A stretch of DNA of 64,000 nt from Pontibacter diazotrophicus (GTDB taxonomy: Bacteria; Bacteroidota; Bacteroidia; Cytophagales; Hymenobacteraceae), in contig NZ_QRGR01000026.1 of the NCBI RefSeq assembly GCF_003367245.1, forward strand, positions 25,584-89,583, given 5' to 3'. Positions 8,346-16,510 of the stretch are shown piece by piece; the first letter of the stretch is position 1, and every line of letters begins with the position of its first letter. Made by a program: the position numbers and the translations under genes. The notes beneath the pieces are model-generated. The model saw only the letters and a list, made by a program, of their open reading frames with translations, was not told the origin of the DNA and ran no database searches.

Positions 8346-9233
8346 ATGAAGCACCCGGGAACTGAACAACTCCCTATTCAGGATCTACTAAACCACAAGG
8401 CATTAACTGTAATGCCTCTGGAGACTTATGCAAGCGAATTATCAGAAGTGCCGCATAGCCACAATGCTTACATGATCATGTACGTGCAGGAAACAAAGGA
8501 CGGTGACCATCTCATAGACTTCCAGCGCTATCCCCTCCAGGCTGACAGGGTGTTCTTACTTCGGCCAGGCCAGGCACACCAGCGGCAATCAAAAAAGGAG
8601 AAAGGGGTGCTGGTGTCATTCTCAGAGAGATTTCTGCAGGAAACGGGCATGCGGGCGCACGACACCTTTGTCGTTTTCAGTTCGGTATACCAGCACCCAT
8701 ACCTCGACCTGCCGGATTAACTGAGGGTTATTTTTGAGGAGCTGGTAAGCCTCATGATAAAAGAACTGCAGGAGCCGCAACTGGACATGACGATACTATG
8801 GCGATACCTGTATATTCTTCTGCAGTACCTGCTTCGGGAGTGCCAGGTGCAGATTGAGAAAATTACACCTACACGACACAGTGAACGTCTCTTTCGCCTC
8901 AGCAGCCTGATAGAGAACTATTACCGTGAGCACCGCGGTGTTAGCTTCTATGCGGATGCCCTGGATATTACCCCCAAGCACCTGAACAGCCTCTGCCGGC
9001 AGTACCTGCACACAACCGTTGCCGACATGCAGCACAAGCGGCTGCTAATAGAAAGCAAGCGCCTGCTGTTCTTCAGTAGCCTGTCTGTAAAACAAATCGC
9101 TTACCAGCTCGGCTTTGAGGATACTTCTTACTTTGTGCGCTTCTTTAAAAGAATAACCGGACTAACGCCGACACAATTAAGAAGCGGAGGTTCTGAAAGT
9201 ACCATTCTGGCCGCAGAAAATCCTGCTAGCTGA
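8346..9233 (+). pseudogene. AraC family transcriptional regulator broken by one in-frame stop
   Basis: Two pieces in the same frame make a normal-length AraC regulator of about 295 residues. Residues 1-124 form the N-terminal cupin-like sensor (LPIQDLLN, PHSHNAYMIMYVQ, LRPGQAHQRQ). A TAA at 8718-8720 follows LDLPD, and translation would continue directly as LRVIFEELVSLMIKEL. The C-terminal part (8754 on) holds the double helix-turn-helix (VSFYADALDITPKHLNSLCR; KQIAYQLGFEDTSYFVRFFK). Everything else is intact, so this is a recent nonsense mutation, a sequencing error or, less likely, read-through. The neighbouring efflux gene 38 bp downstream is its likely target. Confidence 0.8.
8754..9233 (+). 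CDS. Possible separate HTH fragment of the broken AraC regulator
   Basis: Open frame of 159 residues beginning at ATG 8754, containing the whole AraC DNA-binding domain (residues about 45-145). It could be made alone if a start downstream of the nonsense codon is used, giving a DNA-binding domain without its sensor. No ribosome-binding site is obvious. Listed separately only because such fragments are often annotated as genes; the pseudogene call is preferred. Confidence 0.35.
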   Translation: MIKELQEPQLDMTILWRYLYILLQYLLRECQVQIEKITPTRHSERLFRLSSLIENYYREHRGVSFYADALDITPKHLNSLCRQYLHTTVADMQHKRLLIESKRLLFFSSLSVKQIAYQLGFEDTSYFVRFFKRITGLTPTQLRSGGSESTILAAENPAS

Positions 9234-9271
9234 ATTTGGCGCTGCTGTAATTTTGCAGAAATGATTTTATC

Positions 9272-10165
9272 ATGCAAAATAACGGCAACTTAAAAGCGAT
9301 TGCACTTGGCTCCATAGCATGCGTCTTCTTCAGCTCAACTTATATCCTGAATAGCTTCCTGTCTTTAAAGGGCGGGCACTGGGCCTGGACAGCGGGCATG
9401 CGTTCCTTCTTCCTGATGCTCCTGCTTGTCATGCTGCTCGCGGCAAAGGGGCAGCTGAGACAACTGTTGTGGGTGATGCGGCAGAACCGGCAGGTGTGGC
9501 TTCTGTGGGGGGGCGTGGCCTTCGGTGTTTCTTATCTTTTTCTGACGTTTGCCGCCTCCTTTGGGCCCGGCTGGCTGATAGCCGGTGTTTTTCAGTTTAC
9601 GATAGTGGCAGGCATACTGCTCTCCCCTTTCCTGTACAAAGACCATCGTGCCAAAATCCCTTTCAAAGCGCTGCTCCTCTCTCTGCTCATCATGGTCGGG
9701 ATCGCCTTTATGCAATGGAGCCAAAAGAACGGGAGCTATACTCCGCATCAATTGTGGTGGTGCGTTGGTCTTGTTCTATTGGCGGCTTTTACCTGGCCGC
9801 TGGCAAACCGGAAGCTTTTGCTCTATGTGGAAGAGAGCGGTCACCCCCTCAGTGCTATACAGCGTGTGGCAGGCACCGCCGCCATAGGTAGCCTCCCCTT
9901 TCAGTTAGTGCTGATGGCATACGGTTACTACCAGGCTGGCCTGCCTAACCAGGAGCAACTTTTGGCTGCTGTGGAGGCCACGCAATCCATTGAGATATTG
10001 GTCACTGTGATAGGGGAAGTACTGCTGCTGGGTATTCCGTGGCCCAATTGGATTGGGAATATGGGGATGTTGCTGGTCGTTTTCGGGCTCGTACTTTACA
10101 GTATACCATCACGGCAGAAGGTGCTGCAGATACCTAAAGCTATGGGTACCCGGCATCGTATTTAG
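9272..10165 (+). CDS. DMT superfamily multidrug-efflux-type transporter
   Basis: 297-residue, strongly hydrophobic protein of the drug/metabolite transporter type, with two halves of membrane helices (residues about 10-145 and 155-285). The segment LAAVEATQSIEILVTVIGEVLLLG near 225 is characteristic of the multidrug resistance efflux transporter subfamily. In relatives I remember, an extra helix of about 30 residues precedes this segment; here it follows GLPNQEQ directly, so a small in-frame deletion is possible. TAATTTTG at 9248-9255 matches the Bacteroidota -7 box. Transcribed after the broken AraC regulator. Substrate unknown. Confidence 0.8.
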   Translation: MQNNGNLKAIALGSIACVFFSSTYILNSFLSLKGGHWAWTAGMRSFFLMLLLVMLLAAKGQLRQLLWVMRQNRQVWLLWGGVAFGVSYLFLTFAASFGPGWLIAGVFQFTIVAGILLSPFLYKDHRAKIPFKALLLSLLIMVGIAFMQWSQKNGSYTPHQLWWCVGLVLLAAFTWPLANRKLLLYVEESGHPLSAIQRVAGTAAIGSLPFQLVLMAYGYYQAGLPNQEQLLAAVEATQSIEILVTVIGEVLLLGIPWPNWIGNMGMLLVVFGLVLYSIPSRQKVLQIPKAMGTRHRI

Positions 10166-10493
10166 CACATGTAAAATACTCCGAAAGTAAAGCCACCTAT
10201 AAGTGGATAAGGTTGCATAACTCAATCCGGATGCTAGACGAAAGGCCACTTTTGTGTAGATATCCGAACATGATCACTGCTTCTCCTGCTGTTTCTGTTT
10301 TGGGTGCCACAGCTATCTGATTCTTACTCACCTCACAAAGCCAAGAAGCATTTTATGTTGCGGGTGTTTGTTTGAGCTAAACAATATCCAAAATAATTGG
10401 ACAGAACCTTAAGTCTCAGGAAATACCCTATACAACCTCGAAAGTGCGTACAACATTTCTGCCACCTGCTGTATAGGAAAACGCTTTGTTAAA
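10166..10493. other. Intergenic region between DMT transporter and tmRNA
   Basis: No coding frame, repeat or clear regulatory motif seen apart from the tmRNA terminator at its right end. Confidence 0.5.
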
Positions 10494-10530
10494 CAAAAAA
10501 GCCCTGTATATCAAAAAAATATACAGGGCT
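10494..10530 (-). terminator. Intrinsic terminator of ssrA
   Basis: AGCCCTGTATAT pairs exactly with ATATACAGGGCT around loop CAAAAAA; on the minus strand it is followed by six T residues. It starts 16 bp beyond the tmRNA 3' end. Confidence 0.9.
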
Positions 10531-10546
10531 TTCAAATTGTACTATG

Positions 10547-10916
10547 TGGAGATGCAGGGATTCGAACCCTGGTCCAGACAAGGAAACCGTCGTGCCTTCT
10601 ACATGCTTAGGCTTATTCGGATTGTCGGGAGCTTGCGAGTATAAGCCAAACTTATGCGCACTCCTTAGATGCTTTAGTTTCGCCTGTGCATCACATCGCT
10701 ACACAGACTAGTAAAACGGATCGAAGCCTCGAATGTGCAAGCAGTTTCACGAAACCTGCACGAGACTATGGCATATTACTTAATACCTAGATTAAGCAGC
10801 CATGGCGTAATTAGATTCGCCATTTATTGTTCGAACGCAATTTTTGACAGGTGGCACGTTCAACACCTGGCATGCTTACACGCAATCTGCGCAAGCTGTC
10901 AATTCCAGTCATCCCC
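10547..10916 (-). ncRNA. ssrA: Transfer-messenger RNA (tmRNA)
   Basis: About 370-nt RNA that rescues stalled ribosomes together with SmpB. On the minus strand the 5' end GGGGATGACTGGAATTGACA pairs with the 3' acceptor strand CATCTCC plus discriminator A, next to the T-loop GGTTCGAATCCC. CCA is not encoded. The tag reading frame lies near 10825: GGC GAA TCT AAT TAC GCC ATG GCT GCT TAA, giving the degradation tag (A)GESNYAMAA, close to other Bacteroidota tags. An intrinsic terminator follows. A TATATTTG sequence at 10979-10972 may be part of its promoter, implying a trimmed leader. Confidence 0.96.
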
Positions 10917-11037
10917 ATAAGTTAAAGAACGTATTCTTGCTGTTTATACTTCAACTTCAAGAAGTATGCCACAAATATACACAATTTTATGGCTTTTCCC
11001 CGTTGTCAGCGAGAATTTAACACCAGTATACGAACAA

Positions 11038-11074
11038 AAGGTTCACCTGTTTAACCAATAAACAGGTGAACCTT
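11038..11074. terminator. Perfect 15-bp hairpin after the transglutaminase gene
   Basis: AAGGTTCACCTGTTT pairs with AAACAGGTGAACCTT over a 7-nt loop, 55 bp beyond the minus-strand stop codon at 11129. Confidence 0.7.
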
Positions 11075-11128
11075 GCAGCTGTACTAGTAATCAACTAAGC
11101 GCCAGTTGGCTAAACTCTCGTAACGCAA

Positions 11129-12280
11129 TTAAAAGGTATTGGCACTTAACCGTTCTGTCATCTGCAGCGTGTTTATTTCAGGCGATTGATATAAATCCGC
11201 CGGGGAGTTAGTATACAGGAAACGTTTCATCGGGTATTTTACCTGGAATACTTTTGGGTTTTTAGCACCTGCCGGAACCAGCATCAGCGAGGATTTGCCT
11301 TTGATAGTTTCTCTTTCAATGTTCATACCCTCCCGGTTATCGAAGCGTACATCGAAGTAGTAAAGGTAAGGGTATACCCAATTCACATACTGCGTTTTGC
11401 TGGCGCCCGAAAGGCTTCTGATCTCCAATTCATCGTAGTTGTTGGCGATGGCCTGCTGGAACTCTACGGCGTTCAGCGGAACGTTATGTAGCACAGGCAT
11501 AACATCGAACTGACCGTCCAGCATCACCCATTTCTGCAAGTCGGGCAGGAATACTTCCAGCAGCACGTGTTTTGCTCCGGAGGTAGTGGTTTCCACATCT
11601 TTTGTTTTCAAGCCCATCACGCGGGCAGGCAAACCGATGGAGTTCAGGCAGGAAGTAGCCACCACACCGTACTCCACGCATCGAAACTGCTTGCCTTCTT
11701 TTACTTCCTTCAGAATAGTAAGCGCATCTGGTCTGGAGGGTTCATTTGAGCCGTTGTGCTTCCACTGTTTGTGTACCCAGTTCACCATGCGCAGCGCCTT
11801 TTCTGTGTCGTTGGCGGCTCCTTTCACTACTTCATCCAACTGGTATTTGCCACGAAGCGCATTCAGGAAAACGTTGTTTATATTCTGCTCATAGGCGAAT
11901 TCATAGTCTGAATGCGCCTGTACCTCGTCAAACGGCAAGGCCTGGAATCCAAAGCCCTGCAGCTCCGTTAACGCATAGTCTTTTCCGTTGAGCGCTACGT
12001 AAAACAAATACTTGTCGCCTGGCTTAACATCAAAGGCTATAGAATCGAGGTTAGTATAGAAGATAACCTTCTCCTGCTGTCCGTGTACCGGCACCTGCAG
12101 TATATCCGGTACTAGCTCAGGCATGATGTTCCAGTTGACTTTTACCAGCTCTTTTCCTATTTTATAATCTGCCACCTTGGTTGTGGCTTGTATAACAGGC
12201 AGACCATTATACATTTTCTGTGCGAAGGCCGGCATGACCAGAAACAACAGCATGAACAGGAAATTGAATGACTTTTTCAT
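11129..12280 (-). CDS. Secreted transglutaminase-like superfamily protein
   Basis: 383-residue protein with a signal peptide (cleavage near AFAQK). The transglutaminase core contains the expected triad context: Cys in QFRCVEYGVVATSCLNSIG (around residue 200), His in AKHVLLEVFLPD (around 237) and Asp in WVMLDGQFDV (around 254). Members act as cysteine proteases, transglutaminases or catalytically altered folds; the triad is intact here, so a periplasmic enzyme is likely. The flanks of the core have no recognised domain. It lies 95 bp downstream of the FtsX permease on the same strand and could share its transcript, although two short inverted repeats (about 12330-12361) lie between them. Confidence 0.8.
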   Translation of the reverse strand: MKKSFNFLFMLLFLVMPAFAQKMYNGLPVIQATTKVADYKIGKELVKVNWNIMPELVPDILQVPVHGQQEKVIFYTNLDSIAFDVKPGDKYLFYVALNGKDYALTELQGFGFQALPFDEVQAHSDYEFAYEQNINNVFLNALRGKYQLDEVVKGAANDTEKALRMVNWVHKQWKHNGSNEPSRPDALTILKEVKEGKQFRCVEYGVVATSCLNSIGLPARVMGLKTKDVETTTSGAKHVLLEVFLPDLQKWVMLDGQFDVMPVLHNVPLNAVEFQQAIANNYDELEIRSLSGASKTQYVNWVYPYLYYFDVRFDNREGMNIERETIKGKSSLMLVPAGAKNPKVFQVKYPMKRFLYTNSPADLYQSPEINTLQMTERLSANTF

Positions 12281-12375
12281 GGTTTTATTTTGTAGGTTAA
12301 TGTATAGTATGGATCAGTTAATGATATTCACTTTAGGTAAAGTGGAGTGCCGGAGCACTCTCAAAGATTGCCATT

Positions 12376-14727
12376 CTACTCTGTCCGCAGCGAAGTAACA
12401 GGATTTGCCACGGCCGTTTTAATGGCATGGAAGCTCAAGGTGAGCGTGGCGATAACAAGTGTCGCGGCAAAAGCTATCGCAAAAATCCACCAGCTCAGGT
12501 CAGTGCGGTAGGCATAATCGCTGAGCCATCCGTTCATCAGGTACCAACTTAGCGGCAGCGCGATCAGGTTTGCCAGCAGCACCAGCTTTAGAAAATCTTT
12601 GCTCAGCATCAGCACAATACCAGAAACAGAGGCTCCTAACACTTTGCGCACCCCAATCTCTTTTTTGCGTTGCTCCGCTGTAAAGAGAGCTAAGCCAAAT
12701 AATCCAAGGCAGGAGATAAAGATGGCAATGCCCGCGAAGTAATTGGTAAGCCGCCCGATAACAGCTTCACTTTTATACATCTGCTCAAAGTCGTCGTCTA
12801 GAAAATGGTAATCAAATGGGAAGGCTGGGTTATGCTTCTGTAGTACAGTTTCCATAGATGCCAGCGCTTCGGTGGTCTTACCAGGCATTGTTCTTACATA
12901 AAGTAGATTTACATCCGAAGGTGCGAAGCGGATAATGAGAGGCTTAATGCCCACCTGCATTCTTCTGGATTGGAAGTCTTCCACCACGCCAACAATATGG
13001 CCTCTTGTACCCCATAAGTCTAACCACTCACCCACAGGCTCCTGCAACTGCATTACCCTTACCGCCTCTTCATTTAAAATGTAGTTAGCTGTATCTGTAC
13101 TAAAGGCTTTAGAGAAATCACGTCCTTCTTTTATTTTTATGCCCAGTGTCTCCAGTAAACTATATTCTACATTCATGACGTCAATAGATACCTCGTCGCC
13201 CGGTTCCTTTCCATTCCAGCTTGCGCCACTTGTGTTGGAGCCAATGCTGAGAGGATTCTGATTAGAGGCTGATACAAGGGCAATACCTGGCATAGAAGAT
13301 AATTCCTGCTTTACTGTTTCATATCGTGCTCCGAGGTCTCCTTCTATAGGTACATATACCACATGTTCACGTTGCAGACCTATGTTTTTGTTTCGGATAA
13401 ATTCAATTTGCAAGTACACGACCAATGTGCTTACAATCAGTAGTGCGGAAAGCATAAACTGGAATACCACCAGTCCCTTCCTAAGATATACTGCTTTATT
13501 ATTAAGCTTTACAGTGCCTTTTAGCACTACCGCCGGATCAAAAGCCGACAGGAAAAAGGCTGGATAGCTGCCGGAAACAATGCCCGTAAACAAGGCTACT
13601 CCCAACAGTAACATGACCAGCTCCGGGTTTGAGAGGTCCAGCTGCACCGCTTTGTCTGTTAAGCTGTTGAAGGCTGGCAGCAAGAGCCCTGTCAGATTTA
13701 AGGCTATAAACAGCGCCAGGAAAGATACTAGAACAGATTCTACCATAAATTGACTGATAAGTGACGCTTTACTTGCCCCTATCGCTTTGCGCACGCCTAC
13801 TTCTTTGGCACGTTTAGCCGAGCGGGCGGTGGCAAGGTTCATAAAGTTGATGCAGGCAATAAGAAGTATAAAAACAGCTACTACCGAAAAAAGGCGCACA
13901 TACAGAATCAAACCGCTTTCACCTTTACCCTTGCTAAATTCGGAGTACAGATGCTGTTTGCTATAGGCATGCAAAAAGAGCTCGTCATCCATATCTCCCT
14001 GTGTGCTCAGGAAGTGCTTCAGCTTTTTATCAAGAGCCGGTATATCAGTATCTTTTTCAACTTGGATAAAAGTTAATATCCCGTTGTTGTTCCACTCCTT
14101 CAGCCACTGGTTCCTCGCTTCATAGTTTTCATAAGGTATCACAAAGTCAAACTTTAATGTCGAGTTCTTTGGGACTTTCTGCATGACGCCCGTTACTTTA
14201 TAGCTCTCGTCGTTGTTGAGTTTAACAACTTTGCCAACCACCTCAGTAGAGCCAAAAAGTTTCAGCGCAACACTGTCGCTGAGCACTACCGACTTAAGCT
14301 CCTGAAGTGCCTGCGCTGCATTACCGTGCAATAGCGGAAAACTGAAAACCTCAAAGAACTCTGGGTCAGGATACTGTCCATTTACTTTTATACTCTTATC
14401 TCCATAAGACAACAGTTCATCACCGCCTTGGCTTACCCGAACGGCATGCACTACTTCAGGCATGTTTTGCTCAAGAGCGGGCGCCAACCTTCCTGAGTGG
14501 GCTGGCACTGTTAGGTTATCGGCTCCCGTATAAAGTTCAGTTCTGTAAACCATGTACAGCTCATCTATATTCTCATGGAAGCGGTCAAAGCTCACCTCAT
14601 CCTTTACCCAGAGTAGAATCAGGATGCAGCATGTCATGCCCAGCGCAAGGCCTGATATGTTTATTATTGAGAAAACTTTATGACGCATCAAATTGCGCCA
14701 GGCCATTTTGAAGTAGTTCTTAAACAT
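12376..14727 (-). CDS. ABC transporter permease, FtsX/MacB type
   Basis: 783-residue inner-membrane permease of the FtsX-like family with the duplicated Bacteroidota layout. Order: short cytosolic start MFKNYFKMAWRNLMRHK, helix 1 (residues about 18-42), periplasmic MacB-like domain, helices near 283-430 with the signature ARSAKRAKEVGVRKAIGASK, a second periplasmic domain, then helices near 665-780 with EQRKKEIGVRKVLGAS. No ABC ATPase gene is adjacent, so it must pair with one encoded elsewhere. Such permeases are often driven by an adjacent sigma-54 activator/kinase pair, as found divergently here, and usually export or handle envelope stress compounds (inference). Confidence 0.9.
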   Translation of the reverse strand: MFKNYFKMAWRNLMRHKVFSIINISGLALGMTCCILILLWVKDEVSFDRFHENIDELYMVYRTELYTGADNLTVPAHSGRLAPALEQNMPEVVHAVRVSQGGDELLSYGDKSIKVNGQYPDPEFFEVFSFPLLHGNAAQALQELKSVVLSDSVALKLFGSTEVVGKVVKLNNDESYKVTGVMQKVPKNSTLKFDFVIPYENYEARNQWLKEWNNNGILTFIQVEKDTDIPALDKKLKHFLSTQGDMDDELFLHAYSKQHLYSEFSKGKGESGLILYVRLFSVVAVFILLIACINFMNLATARSAKRAKEVGVRKAIGASKASLISQFMVESVLVSFLALFIALNLTGLLLPAFNSLTDKAVQLDLSNPELVMLLLGVALFTGIVSGSYPAFFLSAFDPAVVLKGTVKLNNKAVYLRKGLVVFQFMLSALLIVSTLVVYLQIEFIRNKNIGLQREHVVYVPIEGDLGARYETVKQELSSMPGIALVSASNQNPLSIGSNTSGASWNGKEPGDEVSIDVMNVEYSLLETLGIKIKEGRDFSKAFSTDTANYILNEEAVRVMQLQEPVGEWLDLWGTRGHIVGVVEDFQSRRMQVGIKPLIIRFAPSDVNLLYVRTMPGKTTEALASMETVLQKHNPAFPFDYHFLDDDFEQMYKSEAVIGRLTNYFAGIAIFISCLGLFGLALFTAEQRKKEIGVRKVLGASVSGIVLMLSKDFLKLVLLANLIALPLSWYLMNGWLSDYAYRTDLSWWIFAIAFAATLVIATLTLSFHAIKTAVANPVTSLRTE

Positions 14728-14796
14728 AGTTTCAGGTATCTAAATGTAAAAGTATTGTTCGGATATTTTAAGCTTCCTACTGTACAGTAACTCCTT

Positions 14797-14814
14797 AAGA
14801 AATTAAGATGCCAA
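14797..14814 (-). promoter_or_regulatory. Candidate sigma-54 (-24/-12) promoter of the permease gene
   Basis: Minus strand TTGGCATCTTAATTTCTT matches the -24 element TTGGCA well; the -12 position has TC where GC is expected, at the right spacing of ten bases. It lies about 70 bp upstream of the permease ATG. A 12-bp palindrome TACTGTACAGTA (14778-14789) follows it. Confidence 0.35.
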
Positions 14815-14860
14815 ACTTTTAACATTTTGATTGTCAATGACATAAACAAGCCATTGTGTA

Positions 14861-14907
14861 TACAGGTGTACGCTTTTGATACACCTGCCCGCGTTACACC
14901 TGCCCGC
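14861..14907. promoter_or_regulatory. Candidate activator-binding site (UAS)
   Basis: CAGGTGTA (14863-14870) and TACACCTG (14880-14887) form a perfect 8-bp inverted repeat with 9-bp spacer; a third copy, TACACCTGCCCGC (14895-14907), repeats 14880-14892 exactly with a 15-bp period. Position about 50-95 bp upstream of the candidate -24 element is right for an enhancer site of a sigma-54 activator, whose gene starts at 15137 on the other strand. Confidence 0.45.
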
Positions 14908-14923
14908 TTCCGTTACAGGGAAA

Positions 14924-15068
14924 TGTCTGAATCAGGATTTATAGGATGTATTAGGATTTACAGGATGAGAATCCAATTCATTTATGAGAACTATTACAGC
15001 CAAATCATTCTTACTTTATCATTAATCCTGTGCATCCTTATCATATCCTGTAAATCCTGATTCAGACA
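14924..15068. repeat. Short ORF-less inverted-repeat element related to the GxxExxY cassette
   Basis: 145-bp element. Its left end TGTCTGAATCAGGATTT (14924 on) and its right end, which is the reverse complement AAATCCTGATTCAGACA (to 15068), form imperfect terminal inverted repeats of about 45 bp built from AGGAT units spaced about 10 bp apart. The same termini flank the GxxExxY gene at 36624-37171. Only about 50 bp of interior remain, with no gene; an open frame across it is a by-product of the repeat. Confidence 0.8.
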
Positions 15069-15136
15069 AGCTGATTCCGCTACAGAATTTCAGATGGATT
15101 AAGTATATTCGATTTCAGAAACAGAAATTACAATTT

Positions 15137-16510
15137 ATGGCCTCTGCAAAAAATGCCCGTGTTTTGGTGGTAGACGACGAAGCGGACGTGCTGTTTGCGC
15201 TGAAGATGCTGCTCAAAACTGAAGTGGGTCATGTCGTGACCGAGAAGAACCCTGACAACCTGCCAGCCCTGCTGGACCGGGAGAAGTTTGATGTTATCTT
15301 CCTGGACATGAATTTTAAAAGCGCCCTGAACACCGGCAACGAAGGCCTGTTCTGGCTGCGCCAGATACTGCAGAAAGACAAAGATGCCAAAGTCATTTTA
15401 ATTACCGCCTATGGCGATGTGGAACTTGCCGTGCGTTCGCTGAAAGAGGGCGCCGCCGATTTTATCGTGAAGCCCTGGCACAACGACAAACTGCTAGAAA
15501 CGCTGCACCACAACCTGCAGGCCAGGCAACCTAAAAAAGCAGGAGCCGGCAATACCTCCACTCATAAAAACACCAGCACCAGCATTTTAGGTGAGTCAGA
15601 CGCCATAAAAGAGGTGCTGTATAAGATTGATAAGATTGCGCCCACCGAGGCCAACGTGTTGATACTTGGCGAGAACGGTACAGGAAAAGAACTGGTAGCG
15701 CGGGCACTGCATGAAAAGTCCTTCAGGGCTACCAAGCCCTTCATCAGCGTAGACATGGGTGCCCTGACGGATTCCCTGTTCGAGAGCGAACTGTTCGGAT
15801 CTAAAAGAGGTGCTTTTACCGATGCCAAAGAAGACCGTGCCGGCCGTTTTGAAGCCGCTAATGGCGGTACGCTTTTCCTGGATGAGATTGGCAACATTTC
15901 ACCTGCCATGCAAGCCAAGCTGCTGACGGTGCTGCAGAACCGACAGGTAACGCCGCTGGGCTCTAACACGCCCGTACCGGTAGACATTCGCCTTGTATCA
16001 GCTACCAACGAACCTATTTACGAGCTGGCCGCCCGCAACCAGTTCCGCAAAGACCTTATTTACCGCATCAATACCGTAGAAATCACGCTGCCTCCGTTGC
16101 GTCAGCGCGAAGGAGACATAGAGCTACTGGCCCGCCATTTCGCTGCCATTTACGCACAAAAGAACCATAAACCGGAACCAGACTTTGCCCCGGCAACACT
16201 GCAAAAGCTAAAGCAACACAGCTGGCCTGGCAATGTGCGGGAACTACAACATGCTGTGGAGCGGGCCATTATACTGGCAGAAGGTAATGTGCTGCAACCG
16301 CAGGATTTTAGCTTCTCGCCTATGGAAATGGCGACTGCCGCCCCTGCCACAGGTTTTGCGCCGGACAAGGCCGTACCACTCATTGAGATGGAACGCGAGA
16401 CAATTATCCGGACGTTGGAGAAGAACAAGGGCAACATTTCCAGAACAGCCAAAGAACTGGGCCTTACCCGCACCGCCTTATACCGCCGACTGAATAAGCA
16501 TGATATTTAA
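15137..16510 (+). CDS. Sigma-54 dependent response regulator (NtrC type)
   Basis: 457 residues: receiver domain (residues about 7-122) with DDE near 16-18, phospho-acceptor Asp57 in VIFLDMNF and Lys in FIVKPW; AAA+ domain (about 150-385) with Walker A GENGTGKE near 178, the sigma-54 contact loop as GAFTDA near 225 instead of the usual GAFTGA, Walker B TLFLDEIG near 247; Fis-type helix-turn-helix (about 415-455, NISRTAKELGLTRTALYRRL). It activates sigma-54 RNA polymerase when phosphorylated. The following kinase gene overlaps its end by 11 bp, so they are co-translated. Likely target: the divergent permease. Confidence 0.93.
   Translation: MASAKNARVLVVDDEADVLFALKMLLKTEVGHVVTEKNPDNLPALLDREKFDVIFLDMNFKSALNTGNEGLFWLRQILQKDKDAKVILITAYGDVELAVRSLKEGAADFIVKPWHNDKLLETLHHNLQARQPKKAGAGNTSTHKNTSTSILGESDAIKEVLYKIDKIAPTEANVLILGENGTGKELVARALHEKSFRATKPFISVDMGALTDSLFESELFGSKRGAFTDAKEDRAGRFEAANGGTLFLDEIGNISPAMQAKLLTVLQNRQVTPLGSNTPVPVDIRLVSATNEPIYELAARNQFRKDLIYRINTVEITLPPLRQREGDIELLARHFAAIYAQKNHKPEPDFAPATLQKLKQHSWPGNVRELQHAVERAIILAEGNVLQPQDFSFSPMEMATAAPATGFAPDKAVPLIEMERETIIRTLEKNKGNISRTAKELGLTRTALYRRLNKHDI

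Noticed and set aside
14827..15060. Small open frame across the solo inverted-repeat element
   Set aside because: Its residues come from the terminal repeats and it has no similarity to GxxExxY proteins.
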